NCBI GenBank assembly: GCA_001898785.1
Contig: MKVE01000015.1
Coordinates: forward strand, 166,326 to 209,341
Reading direction: 5' to 3'
Length of the DNA stretch: 43,016 nt
Origin: Chryseobacterium sp. 36-9
GTDB lineage: Bacteria > Bacteroidota > Bacteroidia > Flavobacteriales > Weeksellaceae
In this document: positions 31,823 through 39,659 of the stretch, piece after piece
How positions within the stretch are numbered: position 1 is the first letter of the stretch
How the letters are laid out: each line of letters begins with the position of its first letter
Program-made: the position numbers and the translations under genes
The notes under the pieces: model-generated
Told to the model about the DNA's origin: nothing
Databases searched by the model: none
What the model saw: only the letters and a program-made list of their open reading frames with translations

Positions 31823-34800
31823 GTGGAAAAGACAAAACAAATATTCCAGACAGACAATAAAAAACGCTGGAAAAGCGTGAAATGGAGCAGCAGGGTTATT
31901 ATCTTCATAATTATTCTGCTTTTTTCGGCTTTGATCTTGATGATGAAGATGGACAAAAATCCGAAACTTCCTTTCCGCGAAGACTATAAAGCTGTAATGA
32001 CAGCCAGTAAGCCGTATCTTCAGGAAAATAAAATTTCTAAAGAATATAAAGGATTCCGAAACTTCATTCATGCAAAAAAAATGCATACAAATGAAGAAAA
32101 AATAGCAGAATCCCGGGCAGAAAAAATAAAGAATCAAAGCAGGGATTGGAATTTGTTTCCGGCAGGAATCCGTTCTGCATTTTATGTAGCCTGGGATCCG
32201 CAGTCCCTGATGTCTTTGCGGAGAAATATCAGGCATCTTAATCTGGTATTTCCTGAGTGGTTTTTTATAGATTCCAAAACAGGAGACCTGAAAACCAATG
32301 TGGATCCGGAAGGTTTTAAAGTCATCAAAAGAACCGGTGTTGCCGTAATGCCGATTCTAAGTAATAATTCCAATCAGGAGTTTCATTCGGAAGGGATTGG
32401 AAAAGTTCTGAATGATCCCCAAAAAAGAATGGTATTGATTAATAAAGTTGCAAATCAGTGTCTCAAATACCATTTCAAAGGAATTAATATCGATTTTGAG
32501 GACTTGAATCTGGATAATGATCAGGTTCTTGTAGATTTTATGTCAGATCTTTCCAGGATTTTCAAAAAAAATAATCTTCTGGTATCAATGGATGTGATGA
32601 CAGATAATGATGATTACAATATCAGAAAGCTGGATCCGTTTGTAGATTATTTTGTACTGATGGCTTATGATGAATATTCTGCCGACAGCGATTCCGGTCC
32701 TATCTCTTCACAAAAATGGATTGAGCAGCAAACAGATAAAATGGCAGATAAAACCAATCCGCAAAAGATAATATTGGGACTTGGAGCTTATGGATATGAC
32801 TGGAGCAGTAATCCAGATCAGAATACATCGGTAACTTACATGCAGGCTATTACCAAAGCCAATGCCAGCAAAGCAACCATCAATTTTGACGACAATACAT
32901 TCAATCTCAATTATTCTTATAACGATAATAATAACAATACACATACAGTTTTTTTCAATGATGCCGCATCTATTTTCAATACAATGCGGTTTACTTCAGA
33001 ATACCCGCTTGCCGGGACAGCACTCTGGCGTTTAGGAAGTGAGGACAGCCGTATCTGGAATTTTTATAATAAAGACCTGACATCCAATAGTTTGGGCAAG
33101 TTTAATATGAAAAACCTCGAAAATGTAAAAGGTCAAACGATGGTTGATTATATCGGTGATGGAGAAGTTTTAGATGTTCTTAATACGCCACATAATGGAA
33201 AAATTGCTCTTGAGGTTGATAAGAATGAGAAAATTATTACCGATGAGAATTATCTTTCCTATCCAAGTTCTTATGAAGTCAAAAAATACGGAGCGGCATC
33301 TCAAAAAGAATTGGTGTTAACGTTTGACGATGGTCCTGACGATGTTTATACGCCTCAAATTTTGGATATACTGTCCAGATATCACGTTCCTGCTGCTTTT
33401 TTTCTGGTAGGAATCAACGCAGAGAAAAATCTGCCTTTGGTAAAACGGATTTATCGTGAAGGCCACGAAATCGGGAATCATACCTTTACCCATGAAAATA
33501 TAGCGAAGGTTGATCCACAACGCGCATTACTCGAACTGAAGCTTACAAGATTATTAATAGAATGTATTACGGGACACAGTACTATTCTGTTCCGTGCACC
33601 TTATAATGCTGATTCCGAACCGACTACTCCGGAAGAGATTATACCGGTGGCATTAGCGAGACAACAAAACTATCTTGATATTGGGGAAAATATTGATCCG
33701 GAAGATTGGCAGCCCGGTGTAAAAGCCGATCAGATTATTGCAAGGGTTTTGGATGGAATTAGAAAAGAAAGAGGTAATATTATTTTACTTCATGATGCAG
33801 GTGGAGAAACTAGAGCAGAAACCGTAAAAGCTTTAAATGTTCTGATACCAATGCTGCAGAAACAAGGTTATCATTTTACAAGTCTTACAAATATCCTTCA
33901 CAAAAGTAAAAATGAATTGATGCCGGCTGTTCCAAAAACCAAGGCTTATTATATCATGCAGCTTAATCTATTGCTTGCAACAGTCATCTACGGGGTTAGT
34001 CATTTTCTGGTCGCATTGTTTATGATCTTTATCGGATTAGGAATTGTCCGATTAATCCTGATGATCTACTGGGCAATACGGGAATATCAAAAGGAAAAAA
34101 AGCTTAATAATCTGTCAGAACAAAAAAACTATCCCAAAGTTTCGATCATTGTTCCGGCTTATAACGAGGAAGTGAATATTGTTTCATCATTACAAAACCT
34201 ATTGCACCAGACTTATCCGGATTACAATATCGTCTTTGTGGATGATGGAAGCCGTGATAATACTTTGCAAAAAGTAAAAGAATCATTTGCTGATACCGAA
34301 AAAATAAAAATACTGACCAAGGTGAATGGAGGAAAGGCAACCGCGCTTAATTTTGGTATTTCTCACACAGATGCAGAATATGTTGTTTGCATAGATGCGG
34401 ATACAAAACTTGAAAAGAATGCGGTAAAATATCTCATCGCAAGATTTTTAGATACGGAAAAAGAAAATATTGCTGCTGTCGCAGGAAATGTGAAAGTGGG
34501 AAACCGCGTGAACTGGCTCACAAAATGGCAGTCAATAGAATATACAACCAGTCAGAATTTTGATCGTCTGGCCTACGCAAATATCAATGCAATCACAGTA
34601 ATTCCAGGAGCGATTGGTGCATTTAGAAGATCGGTGATTAATGAGGTTGGAGGTTATTCTTCTGATACATTGGCGGAAGACTGCGATTTGACAGTCAGGA
34701 TTTTGAAAAAAGGTTATCACATCGCGAATGAAAACCGTGCAGTGGCTGTAACCGAAGCGCCGGAATCTGTCAAGCAATTCCTAATGCAGCGTTTCCGTTG

Positions 34801-35221
34801 GACTTATGGAATCATGCAAATGTTTTGGAAACAAAAGGAAACGTTTTTGAACCCAAAATATAAAGGGCTTGGACTTTGGGCAATGCCGAATATTTTACTG
34901 TTTCAATATATTATTCCATTATTTTCACCTTTGGCTGATTTGATAATGTTCTTTGGGATTTTATCGGGAAATGGGCACAAGATTTTTATTTATTACCTGA
35001 TATTTCTTTTGGTAGATGCTTCGTTGGCATTTGTAGCTTTCGTAATGCAAAGGCAAAAATGGACGGATCTATTCTACATCATTCCGCAGAGATTTGGCTA
35101 CCGTTGGCTGATGTATATTGTGCTATTCCGAAGTTTGAAACACGCATTGCAAGGTGAGATGCAGACCTGGGGTTTCCTGAAAAGAACAGGTAATGTAAAA
35201 GAGCTAATAGCTGAAAACTGA
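31823..35221 (+). CDS. Trifunctional GH18 - polysaccharide deacetylase - GT2 protein
   Basis: A 1132-residue three-domain envelope protein. One N-terminal membrane helix (24-41) is followed by a GH18-like domain (about 105-430) with INIDFED (Asp224, Glu226), the acid/base position of the DxxDxDxE motif. A NodB deacetylase domain (about 480-700) has TFDDGPD (500-506) and zinc ligands His553 and His557. After a membrane segment comes a processive GT2 domain (about 775-1010) with VPAYNEE, VDDGS, EDCD (952-955) and QRFRW (989-993), then C-terminal helices. This is the GH18_trifunctional architecture; it probably makes, deacetylates and trims a beta-linked GlcNAc-type polymer. The start is GTG, directly preceded by an in-frame stop. 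Confidence 0.9.
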   Translation: MEKTKQIFQTDNKKRWKSVKWSSRVIIFIIILLFSALILMMKMDKNPKLPFREDYKAVMTASKPYLQENKISKEYKGFRNFIHAKKMHTNEEKIAESRAEKIKNQSRDWNLFPAGIRSAFYVAWDPQSLMSLRRNIRHLNLVFPEWFFIDSKTGDLKTNVDPEGFKVIKRTGVAVMPILSNNSNQEFHSEGIGKVLNDPQKRMVLINKVANQCLKYHFKGINIDFEDLNLDNDQVLVDFMSDLSRIFKKNNLLVSMDVMTDNDDYNIRKLDPFVDYFVLMAYDEYSADSDSGPISSQKWIEQQTDKMADKTNPQKIILGLGAYGYDWSSNPDQNTSVTYMQAITKANASKATINFDDNTFNLNYSYNDNNNNTHTVFFNDAASIFNTMRFTSEYPLAGTALWRLGSEDSRIWNFYNKDLTSNSLGKFNMKNLENVKGQTMVDYIGDGEVLDVLNTPHNGKIALEVDKNEKIITDENYLSYPSSYEVKKYGAASQKELVLTFDDGPDDVYTPQILDILSRYHVPAAFFLVGINAEKNLPLVKRIYREGHEIGNHTFTHENIAKVDPQRALLELKLTRLLIECITGHSTILFRAPYNADSEPTTPEEIIPVALARQQNYLDIGENIDPEDWQPGVKADQIIARVLDGIRKERGNIILLHDAGGETRAETVKALNVLIPMLQKQGYHFTSLTNILHKSKNELMPAVPKTKAYYIMQLNLLLATVIYGVSHFLVALFMIFIGLGIVRLILMIYWAIREYQKEKKLNNLSEQKNYPKVSIIVPAYNEEVNIVSSLQNLLHQTYPDYNIVFVDDGSRDNTLQKVKESFADTEKIKILTKVNGGKATALNFGISHTDAEYVVCIDADTKLEKNAVKYLIARFLDTEKENIAAVAGNVKVGNRVNWLTKWQSIEYTTSQNFDRLAYANINAITVIPGAIGAFRRSVINEVGGYSSDTLAEDCDLTVRILKKGYHIANENRAVAVTEAPESVKQFLMQRFRWTYGIMQMFWKQKETFLNPKYKGLGLWAMPNILLFQYIIPLFSPLADLIMFFGILSGNGHKIFIYYLIFLLVDASLAFVAFVMQRQKWTDLFYIIPQRFGYRWLMYIVLFRSLKHALQGEMQTWGFLKRTGNVKELIAEN

Positions 35222-35239
35222 ATCGAATAAAAATAAATA

Positions 35240-35620
35240 CTAATGATTTCTTGCATTGGTCATTTTGAGATGCATAATTCTGGCAATATTGAGTGCTCTT
35301 GTAATGGCGTTTTCAGCATTTTCACCTTCAAAATTGTCATGAATCGTTTTTTCCCAAACCTGTAGCCAACGGTTAAAATGTTTTTCTTCCATAGCAACAA
35401 TATCATTAATTGGAAAATGTTTTGCCATCGGCTGACCTTCATAAACGGGGTTTCCTAAAAGAATACTTTCCCAAAAATTATACATCTTTGGAAGATGATG
35501 GTTGAGCTCAATCTTTGCAATATCTGTGAAAAAAAATCCGATGAGGTCGTCTTTTATAACCCGATCATAGAATTCTTTAACCAGATATTCCACATCTTCT
35601 CGCGTTGTAATATCATTCAT
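35240..35620 (-). CDS. Group III truncated haemoglobin
   Basis: A 126-residue 2-on-2 globin of group III. DVEYLVKEFYDRVIKDDLIG is helix A/B, FTDIAK follows, and MYNFWESILLGNPVYEG is the E helix region with the Trp common in this group. The likely proximal His is His68 in MAKHFP, followed by KHFNRWLQVW. Group III globins are linked to oxygen or nitric oxide handling, but their roles are uncertain. A -7 element sits five bases upstream of the start. It converges on the trifunctional gene and diverges from the small membrane protein. Confidence 0.9.
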   Translation of the reverse strand: MNDITTREDVEYLVKEFYDRVIKDDLIGFFFTDIAKIELNHHLPKMYNFWESILLGNPVYEGQPMAKHFPINDIVAMEEKHFNRWLQVWEKTIHDNFEGENAENAITRALNIARIMHLKMTNARNH

Positions 35621-35625
35621 AATTA

Positions 35626-35633
35626 CAAATTTA
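35626..35633 (-). promoter_or_regulatory. -7 element of truncated haemoglobin gene
   Basis: TAAATTTG on the minus strand matches TAnnTTTG and ends five bases from the ATG, implying a very short or absent leader. No -33 element at the usual spacing. Confidence 0.45.
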
Positions 35634-35678
35634 CGGATTTCGCAACGGCTTGAAAATAAGATTAATGTCAGTTTTTTG

Positions 35679-35686
35679 TATATTTG
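35679..35686 (+). promoter_or_regulatory. -7 element of the small membrane protein gene
   Basis: TATATTTG matches TAnnTTTG and ends 14 bases before the ATG at 35701. This supports 35701 rather than 35650 as the start of the gene. Confidence 0.5.
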
Positions 35687-35700
35687 ATAAAAGCATCAGG

Positions 35701-35868
35701 ATGTACACATTCACTATTTTACCGGCTTTAGTTGTTTTGGGATTTATTTCAATTACACTGTATAAACATTTTGTAAAGAAAAACAAGCAAGATTTAAAAT
35801 CTTCATTTCTATTTGTATTAGGATTCTCAGTTCTTTGGGGCGGAATATATTATTTAGTGTTTTCCTGA
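35701..35868 (+). CDS. Small two-helix membrane protein of unknown function
   Basis: A 55-residue protein with two hydrophobic helices (MYTFTILPALVVLGFISITL and SFLFVLGFSVLWGGIYYLVF) joined by a basic loop. I do not recognise the family. The start at 35701 is preferred over 35650 because a -7 promoter element lies between them and AGG precedes the ATG. It is divergent from the truncated haemoglobin gene and upstream of the YkgJ gene, which has its own -7 element. Confidence 0.6.
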   Translation: MYTFTILPALVVLGFISITLYKHFVKKNKQDLKSSFLFVLGFSVLWGGIYYLVFS

Positions 35869-35877
35869 GAAAACTAC

Positions 35878-35885
35878 TAATTTTG
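35878..35885 (+). promoter_or_regulatory. -7 element of the YkgJ-family gene
   Basis: TAATTTTG matches TAnnTTTG and ends four bases before the ATG at 35890, so the mRNA may be leaderless. TTTA at 35853-35856, 21 bases upstream, is a near match to the -33 element. Confidence 0.5.
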
Positions 35886-35889
35886 CAAA

Positions 35890-36378
35890 ATGGATCTTGA
35901 TTTCTATAAAAAACTAGCACAACAAAAACAGAAGGAACACCAAAAGTTTCTAGATGGGCTCAAAAAGAAGCCACCTAAAAACCTTGATTATGTTGTTTTA
36001 GAAAAACACGAAGAAACTTTCGGAGAGATCGATTGCCTTAGTTGTGCTAACTGCTGTAAAACCACAGGTCCGCTTTATACAGAAAAAGACATCGAAAGAA
36101 TCTCAAAACATCTGCGGATGAAGCAAGCCGATTTCGAGTCAAAATTCCTTAGGATTGATGAAGATAATGACAAAGTGCTCCAGAATCTGCCTTGCTTTTT
36201 CCTGAATGGAGACAACACTTGTTCCATCTATGATGTACGTCCAAAAGCCTGCCGGGAGTATCCTCATACAGATCGAAAGAAAATCTATCAAATCAATAAT
36301 CTTACAATCAAAAATACTTTGATCTGTCCAGCAACTTATGTTTTTGTTGAAAAAATGAGAAAGGCACTGGAAAAATAA
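35890..36378 (+). CDS. YkgJ family cysteine-cluster protein
   Basis: A 162-residue protein with the metal-binding cluster CLSCANCC (Cys49, 52, 55, 56), then PCFFLNGDNTCSIYDVRPKA (Cys102, Cys111) and ACREYPH (Cys121), the pattern of the YkgJ/UPF0153 family. The cysteines probably bind zinc or an Fe-S cluster. Function is not established. A basic N-terminal helix (about 1-30) precedes the cluster. The gene appears to have its own promoter. Confidence 0.9.
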   Translation: MDLDFYKKLAQQKQKEHQKFLDGLKKKPPKNLDYVVLEKHEETFGEIDCLSCANCCKTTGPLYTEKDIERISKHLRMKQADFESKFLRIDEDNDKVLQNLPCFFLNGDNTCSIYDVRPKACREYPHTDRKKIYQINNLTIKNTLICPATYVFVEKMRKALEK

Positions 36379-36475
36379 AATATACTAAAGTTTTCCCAAA
36401 AATCTTATAATTTCTAAATTCAATATCATCTTGGTTTGATGTTTGGTCTTGATAATCAACACTAAAATAATTATT

Positions 36476-36739
36476 ATGAAAAATTTAATGGCAGGCGCTA
36501 TGTTGATTTTCGGAACTGTACTTCTGACGGCGCAAGTAACACCAAAACAAGACACAACAAGAACGAAATCGGAGAAAAAGATGAATAAAAAATCTCCGCA
36601 AACTGCTCAGCCAAACAATGGTATGAACAGAACGATTGATACAACAGGGCAGAATAGCAATAATAATTGGAATCAGCCTAAAACCACAACCAAAAAAGAC
36701 ACAGTCTGGAACAAGTCGCAACAGCCGACAACCAGATAA
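36476..36739 (+). CDS. Small exported low-complexity protein
   Basis: An 87-residue protein: a signal peptide (MKNLMAGAMLIFGTVLLTAQ) followed by a Thr/Gln/Asn/Lys/Pro-rich chain with no fold I recognise, ending KSQQPTTR. I took the start at 36476 because it opens the signal peptide; the upstream ATG at 36443 adds 11 residues. It is probably a periplasmic or cell-surface protein. Converges on hemE across a bidirectional terminator. Confidence 0.6.
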   Translation: MKNLMAGAMLIFGTVLLTAQVTPKQDTTRTKSEKKMNKKSPQTAQPNNGMNRTIDTTGQNSNNNWNQPKTTTKKDTVWNKSQQPTTR

Positions 36740-36770
36740 AAAAAGGAGCAAATCAATTGCTCCTTTTTTT
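36738..36770. terminator. Bidirectional terminator between small exported protein gene and hemE
   Basis: A 14-base-pair perfect stem (36738-36751 with 36757-36770) with A residues on the left and T on the right and a five-base loop. It can end transcription of both converging genes. Confidence 0.88.
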
Positions 36771-36772
36771 GT

Positions 36773-37798
36773 TTATGCTTTCCATTCAACCACCGCTTTT
36801 ATAAAAGCTTCGGCATTTTCTACAGGGATATTTGGTAAAATCCCGTGTCCGAGGTTGACGATGTATTTGTCTTTCCCAAAACGGTTAATCATTTCGTGAA
36901 CCATTTTTCTTATTGTTTCCGGCTTAGAATGTAATCTTGATGGATCAAAATTCCCTTGCAAAGTCACTGCGTTATTCGTGAATTGTCTCGCTAATTCCGG
37001 AGTGATTGTCCAATCAACACCAACAGCAGAAGCTTTAGATTTTGCCATATCTTCCAATGCAAACCAACAACCTTTTCCGAAAACTACAACGTGAGTTAAC
37101 GGAGCAAGCGCTTCAACAATCTGATTGATATATTGCCAGGAAAACTCCTGATAATCTGCAGGCGAAAGCATTCCGCCCCAAGAATCGAAAACCTGAACCG
37201 CAGAAACACCTTTTTCAACTTTTCTTTTCAGATAAGCAATTGTAGTATCTGTGATTTTTTGCAAGAGTTTGTGCGCCGCTTCTGGTTGTAGAAAACAAAA
37301 AGACTTCGCAATATTGAAATCCTTAGAACCTCTGCCTTCTATGCAATAACAGAAAATCGTCCAAGGCGAACCGGCAAAACCAATCAGAGGAATCTCATTG
37401 TTCAGTTTTTCCAAAGTCATTTCTATTGCATCAAAGACATAACCCAAAGTGTCATTTACATCCGGAACGATGACGTTATCAACTTGTTTGGCGGTTCTGA
37501 TAGGTTCATCCAGCCAGGGTCCAACGGATTCTTTCATTTTGAAATCGATGCCCATTGCCTGCGGAACCACCAAAATGTCGGAGAACAAAATCGCGGCATC
37601 CAAAGGAAATCTTCTGATCGGCTGAACCGTGATCTCCGAAGCCAGTTCCGGCGTCTGACATCTTGTGAAAAAATCGTATTTGTCACGCAAAGCGATGAAT
37701 TCCGGCAAGTATCTTCCTGCTTGTCTCATCATCCAGACTGGCGGTCTTTCCACGGTTTCCCCGCGAAGCGCTTTTAAATATAGATCGTTTTTAATCAT
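36773..37798 (-). CDS. hemE: Uroporphyrinogen decarboxylase
   Basis: A 341-residue UroD, which converts uroporphyrinogen III to coproporphyrinogen III. The signature [16 protein letters not shown] lies near the N-terminus, with active-site Arg residues there; [11 protein letters not shown] and [19 protein letters not shown] follow, and [19 protein letters not shown] ends the barrel. It is the last gene of the hemACDE run on the minus strand, but a foldback repeat (37812-37900) and a REP-like sequence separate it from hemD. Confidence 0.95.
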   Translation of the reverse strand: MIKNDLYLKALRGETVERPPVWMMRQAGRYLPEFIALRDKYDFFTRCQTPELASEITVQPIRRFPLDAAILFSDILVVPQAMGIDFKMKESVGPWLDEPIRTAKQVDNVIVPDVNDTLGYVFDAIEMTLEKLNNEIPLIGFAGSPWTIFCYCIEGRGSKDFNIAKSFCFLQPEAAHKLLQKITDTTIAYLKRKVEKGVSAVQVFDSWGGMLSPADYQEFSWQYINQIVEALAPLTHVVVFGKGCWFALEDMAKSKASAVGVDWTITPELARQFTNNAVTLQGNFDPSRLHSKPETIRKMVHEMINRFGKDKYIVNLGHGILPNIPVENAEAFIKAVVEWKA

Positions 37799-37811
37799 TT
37801 TATATATTATT

Positions 37812-37900
37812 TTTGGGCGCCTTTATCCGCCTTCCACTCCCGCTTTTTTCTTTTTAAACAAAAAGAAAAAGAGCTCCGTTCAAGTCGGGGGGCGCTTCGC
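37812..37900. repeat. Foldback dispersed repeat, family A, copy 2
   Basis: Resembles 8803-8887: TTTGGGC start, ATCCGCCTTCCACTCCC, a near-perfect inner hairpin of CTTTTT-CTTTTT with AAAAAGAAAAAG (about 37843-37871), and a CAAGTCGGG ending. Outer arms pair as GCGCC (37817-37821) with GGCGC (37891-37895). The arms differ from copy 1 but covary with each other, which suggests selection on the fold. It lies 13 bases upstream of the hemE start. Confidence 0.72.
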
Positions 37901-37935
37901 AAAATACAACTTTAGCCTTTCAAATCAAATCAGCA

Positions 37936-37962
37936 TTGTCATACTGAGCCTGTCGAAGTAGC
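37936..37962. repeat. REP-like dispersed sequence at the end of hemD
   Basis: The sequence TCATACTGAGCCTGTCGAAG resembles the common Bacteroidetes intergenic element of the form GTCA(T/C)(A/C)CTGAGC(C/T)TGTCGAAG. It encodes the last residues (TSTGSV) and the stop of hemD. A single copy is present in the window; the match is from memory of the element. Confidence 0.6.
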
Positions 37963-38628
37963 TTTTAAAATCAAATTCAATAAGTCAGCTAAAGTGTTTT
38001 TCGAGCTTGTAATTATTTTATTATCAGTCAGCTTTTCCAATTCGGAAGTCGTTGTTTTTCCAATCGAAAAAATCTTCACGCCATCCAAACTATTAAACTT
38101 TGCAAAACTACGAACTCCACTCGGACTGAAAAAAACAATCGCCTGATATTTCTCATCGATTTTCGGGTAAAGTAGTTCCGTTTTATAAACAGGGAGTTTT
38201 TTGTAAGAAATGTTCTGCAGAGGAAGCCTTTTGTCCAAAATATCAATCGCAATATTACCACAAAAATGCAGAAATTTTTCATTCACAGAATTTTCAACAA
38301 TGAATTGCGAAAGTTCACTCGCATTCTTGCAAAGTTTAAAAGCCCCGAAATTATGTTTCCTCAATTCTTTTTTCGTCTGCGAACCGACAACGTAGATTTT
38401 GTTATAATTTTTTGGCTCTGTAAAATTCTCATTAGGTTCAAAACCATTCTTAAAAAAGGCTTTAACACCATTCACGCTTGTAAAAATCAGCGAATTGTTT
38501 TTTAAACCGAAAGTTTTAGTTTTTAAAATTTCAGTATGAATGACTTCAACAAAATCAACCGAAAAATCTGTTCCCAATTTCTCGGAAACTTTTTCTTTGT
38601 CCAATGATTTTGTAAAAAGGATTTTCAT
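37939..38628 (-). CDS. hemD: Uroporphyrinogen-III synthase
   Basis: A 229-residue HemD, which closes hydroxymethylbilane with inversion of ring D. This family is poorly conserved, but KILFTKSLDKEKVSEKLG at the N-terminus, FTSVNGVKAFFKNG, FLHFCGNI and IVFFSPSGVRSFAKF are the expected segments, and the position between hemC and hemE supports the call. I chose the start at 38628 (MKILFTKS); the ATG at 38655 would add nine residues read from inside a repeat. The C-terminal residues TSTGSV derive from a REP-like sequence. Confidence 0.88.
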   Translation of the reverse strand: MKILFTKSLDKEKVSEKLGTDFSVDFVEVIHTEILKTKTFGLKNNSLIFTSVNGVKAFFKNGFEPNENFTEPKNYNKIYVVGSQTKKELRKHNFGAFKLCKNASELSQFIVENSVNEKFLHFCGNIAIDILDKRLPLQNISYKKLPVYKTELLYPKIDEKYQAIVFFSPSGVRSFAKFNSLDGVKIFSIGKTTTSELEKLTDNKIITSSKNTLADLLNLILKATSTGSV

Positions 38629-38638
38629 TGTGCGGATT

Positions 38639-38745
38639 TTTAACACAAAGCTCACAAGGTTTTTTCACAAAGAACACAATATTAATACTTAATAAATGAA
38701 TCTATTTGTGAACATTGTGTAAAATTTTTGTGCCTTTGCGGTTTA
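38639..38745. repeat. Inverted-repeat element, family B, copy 2
   Basis: Left end AACACAAAGCTCACAAG and right end TTTTTGTGCCTTTGCGGTTT (38725-38744) form imperfect terminal inverted repeats; inner arms ACACAAT and ATTGTGT also pair. The right end is nearly identical to that of the copy at 10297-10416. It fills the gap between hemC and hemD. Confidence 0.65.
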
Positions 38746-38750
38746 ATATT

Positions 38751-39659
38751 TTACAGGCTTTTTCGGATTTCATCCATCAATTCCTTGCCTCCATTTTTCA
38801 GAACTTCCAAAGCAATTTTCTCTCCGAAGTTTTCAGAATCGTTCCAATCAAAAATCTCATCGGTTTCGATGCAGTTTTTCCCATCAAGGGAACAAAGTCT
38901 TCCCAGGAATCGGATTTGTCCGTCAACCATTTCAGCTTTTGCGCCAATCGGAGCAGTACAACCACCTTCAAGCGTTTTTAGAAATTCTCTTTCTATCGCT
39001 ACACAGATTTCGGTTTCTTTATGAGAAATCGATTTTAAAGATTCGTTTAATTCTTTATTATCAGACAAAATTGCGATCGCAACAACCCCTTGCGAAGGTG
39101 CTTGCAATAAGAACGGAATCTGTTCGTAGTGGATATCCAGATTCATTCTTTTGATTCCTGCCAAAGAAAAAATAGTTGCATCGGCGATGCCGTCGTCCAG
39201 TTTTTTCAAACGTGTCTGAACATTTCCTCTGATATCCGTGAATTCGGTTTCAGGAAATTCCTTCAGCCAGAACGCCCGTCTTCTCAAGCTGCTGGTCGCG
39301 ATTTTCAGAACTTCCAAATCCAAAGGTTCCGCATCATTATTTCTTACCAAAACATCTTCAGGGAAATCTCTTTCCAAAACCGCAGAAATCCGAATGTTTT
39401 GTGGCAATTGGGTAGGAACATCTTTGAGAGAATGGACGGCTATGTCTATTTCTTTATTTAATAAGGCAATATCCAAATCTTTCGTGAAAACACCGGTAAT
39501 CCCCAGTGCATAGAGCGGTTGGTCAAGATTTTTGTCTCCGGAACTCAGGATAGGAACAATCTCGGTTTCAAAACCTAATGCTTTAAGTTTTGATTCAACT
39601 TCGTGAGCCTGCCAAAGTGCAAGCGGACTATTTCTCGTTCCTATTCTTATTGTTTTCAT
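38751..39659 (-). CDS. hemC: Hydroxymethylbilane synthase (porphobilinogen deaminase)
   Basis: A 302-residue HemC, which joins four porphobilinogens into hydroxymethylbilane. RIGTRNSPLALWQ is the N-terminal signature, VHSLKDVPTQLP carries active-site Lys and Asp, IATSSLRRRAFW carries the substrate-binding Arg residues, and EGGCTAPIGA contains Cys234, which holds the dipyrromethane cofactor. Its start overlaps the hemA end by 32 bases, so translation is probably coupled. A family B repeat lies after it. Confidence 0.95.
   Translation of the reverse strand: MKTIRIGTRNSPLALWQAHEVESKLKALGFETEIVPILSSGDKNLDQPLYALGITGVFTKDLDIALLNKEIDIAVHSLKDVPTQLPQNIRISAVLERDFPEDVLVRNNDAEPLDLEVLKIATSSLRRRAFWLKEFPETEFTDIRGNVQTRLKKLDDGIADATIFSLAGIKRMNLDIHYEQIPFLLQAPSQGVVAIAILSDNKELNESLKSISHKETEICVAIEREFLKTLEGGCTAPIGAKAEMVDGQIRFLGRLCSLDGKNCIETDEIFDWNDSENFGEKIALEVLKNGGKELMDEIRKSL

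Noticed and set aside
31817-32236. 139-codon minus-strand frame inside the trifunctional gene
   Set aside because: It is antisense to the GH18 region, with no conserved motif or promoter.
39628-39659. 32-base overlap of hemA and hemC as a possible frameshift or fusion
   Set aside because: Both proteins have complete N- and C-termini of normal length, so the overlap is a genuine coupled junction.
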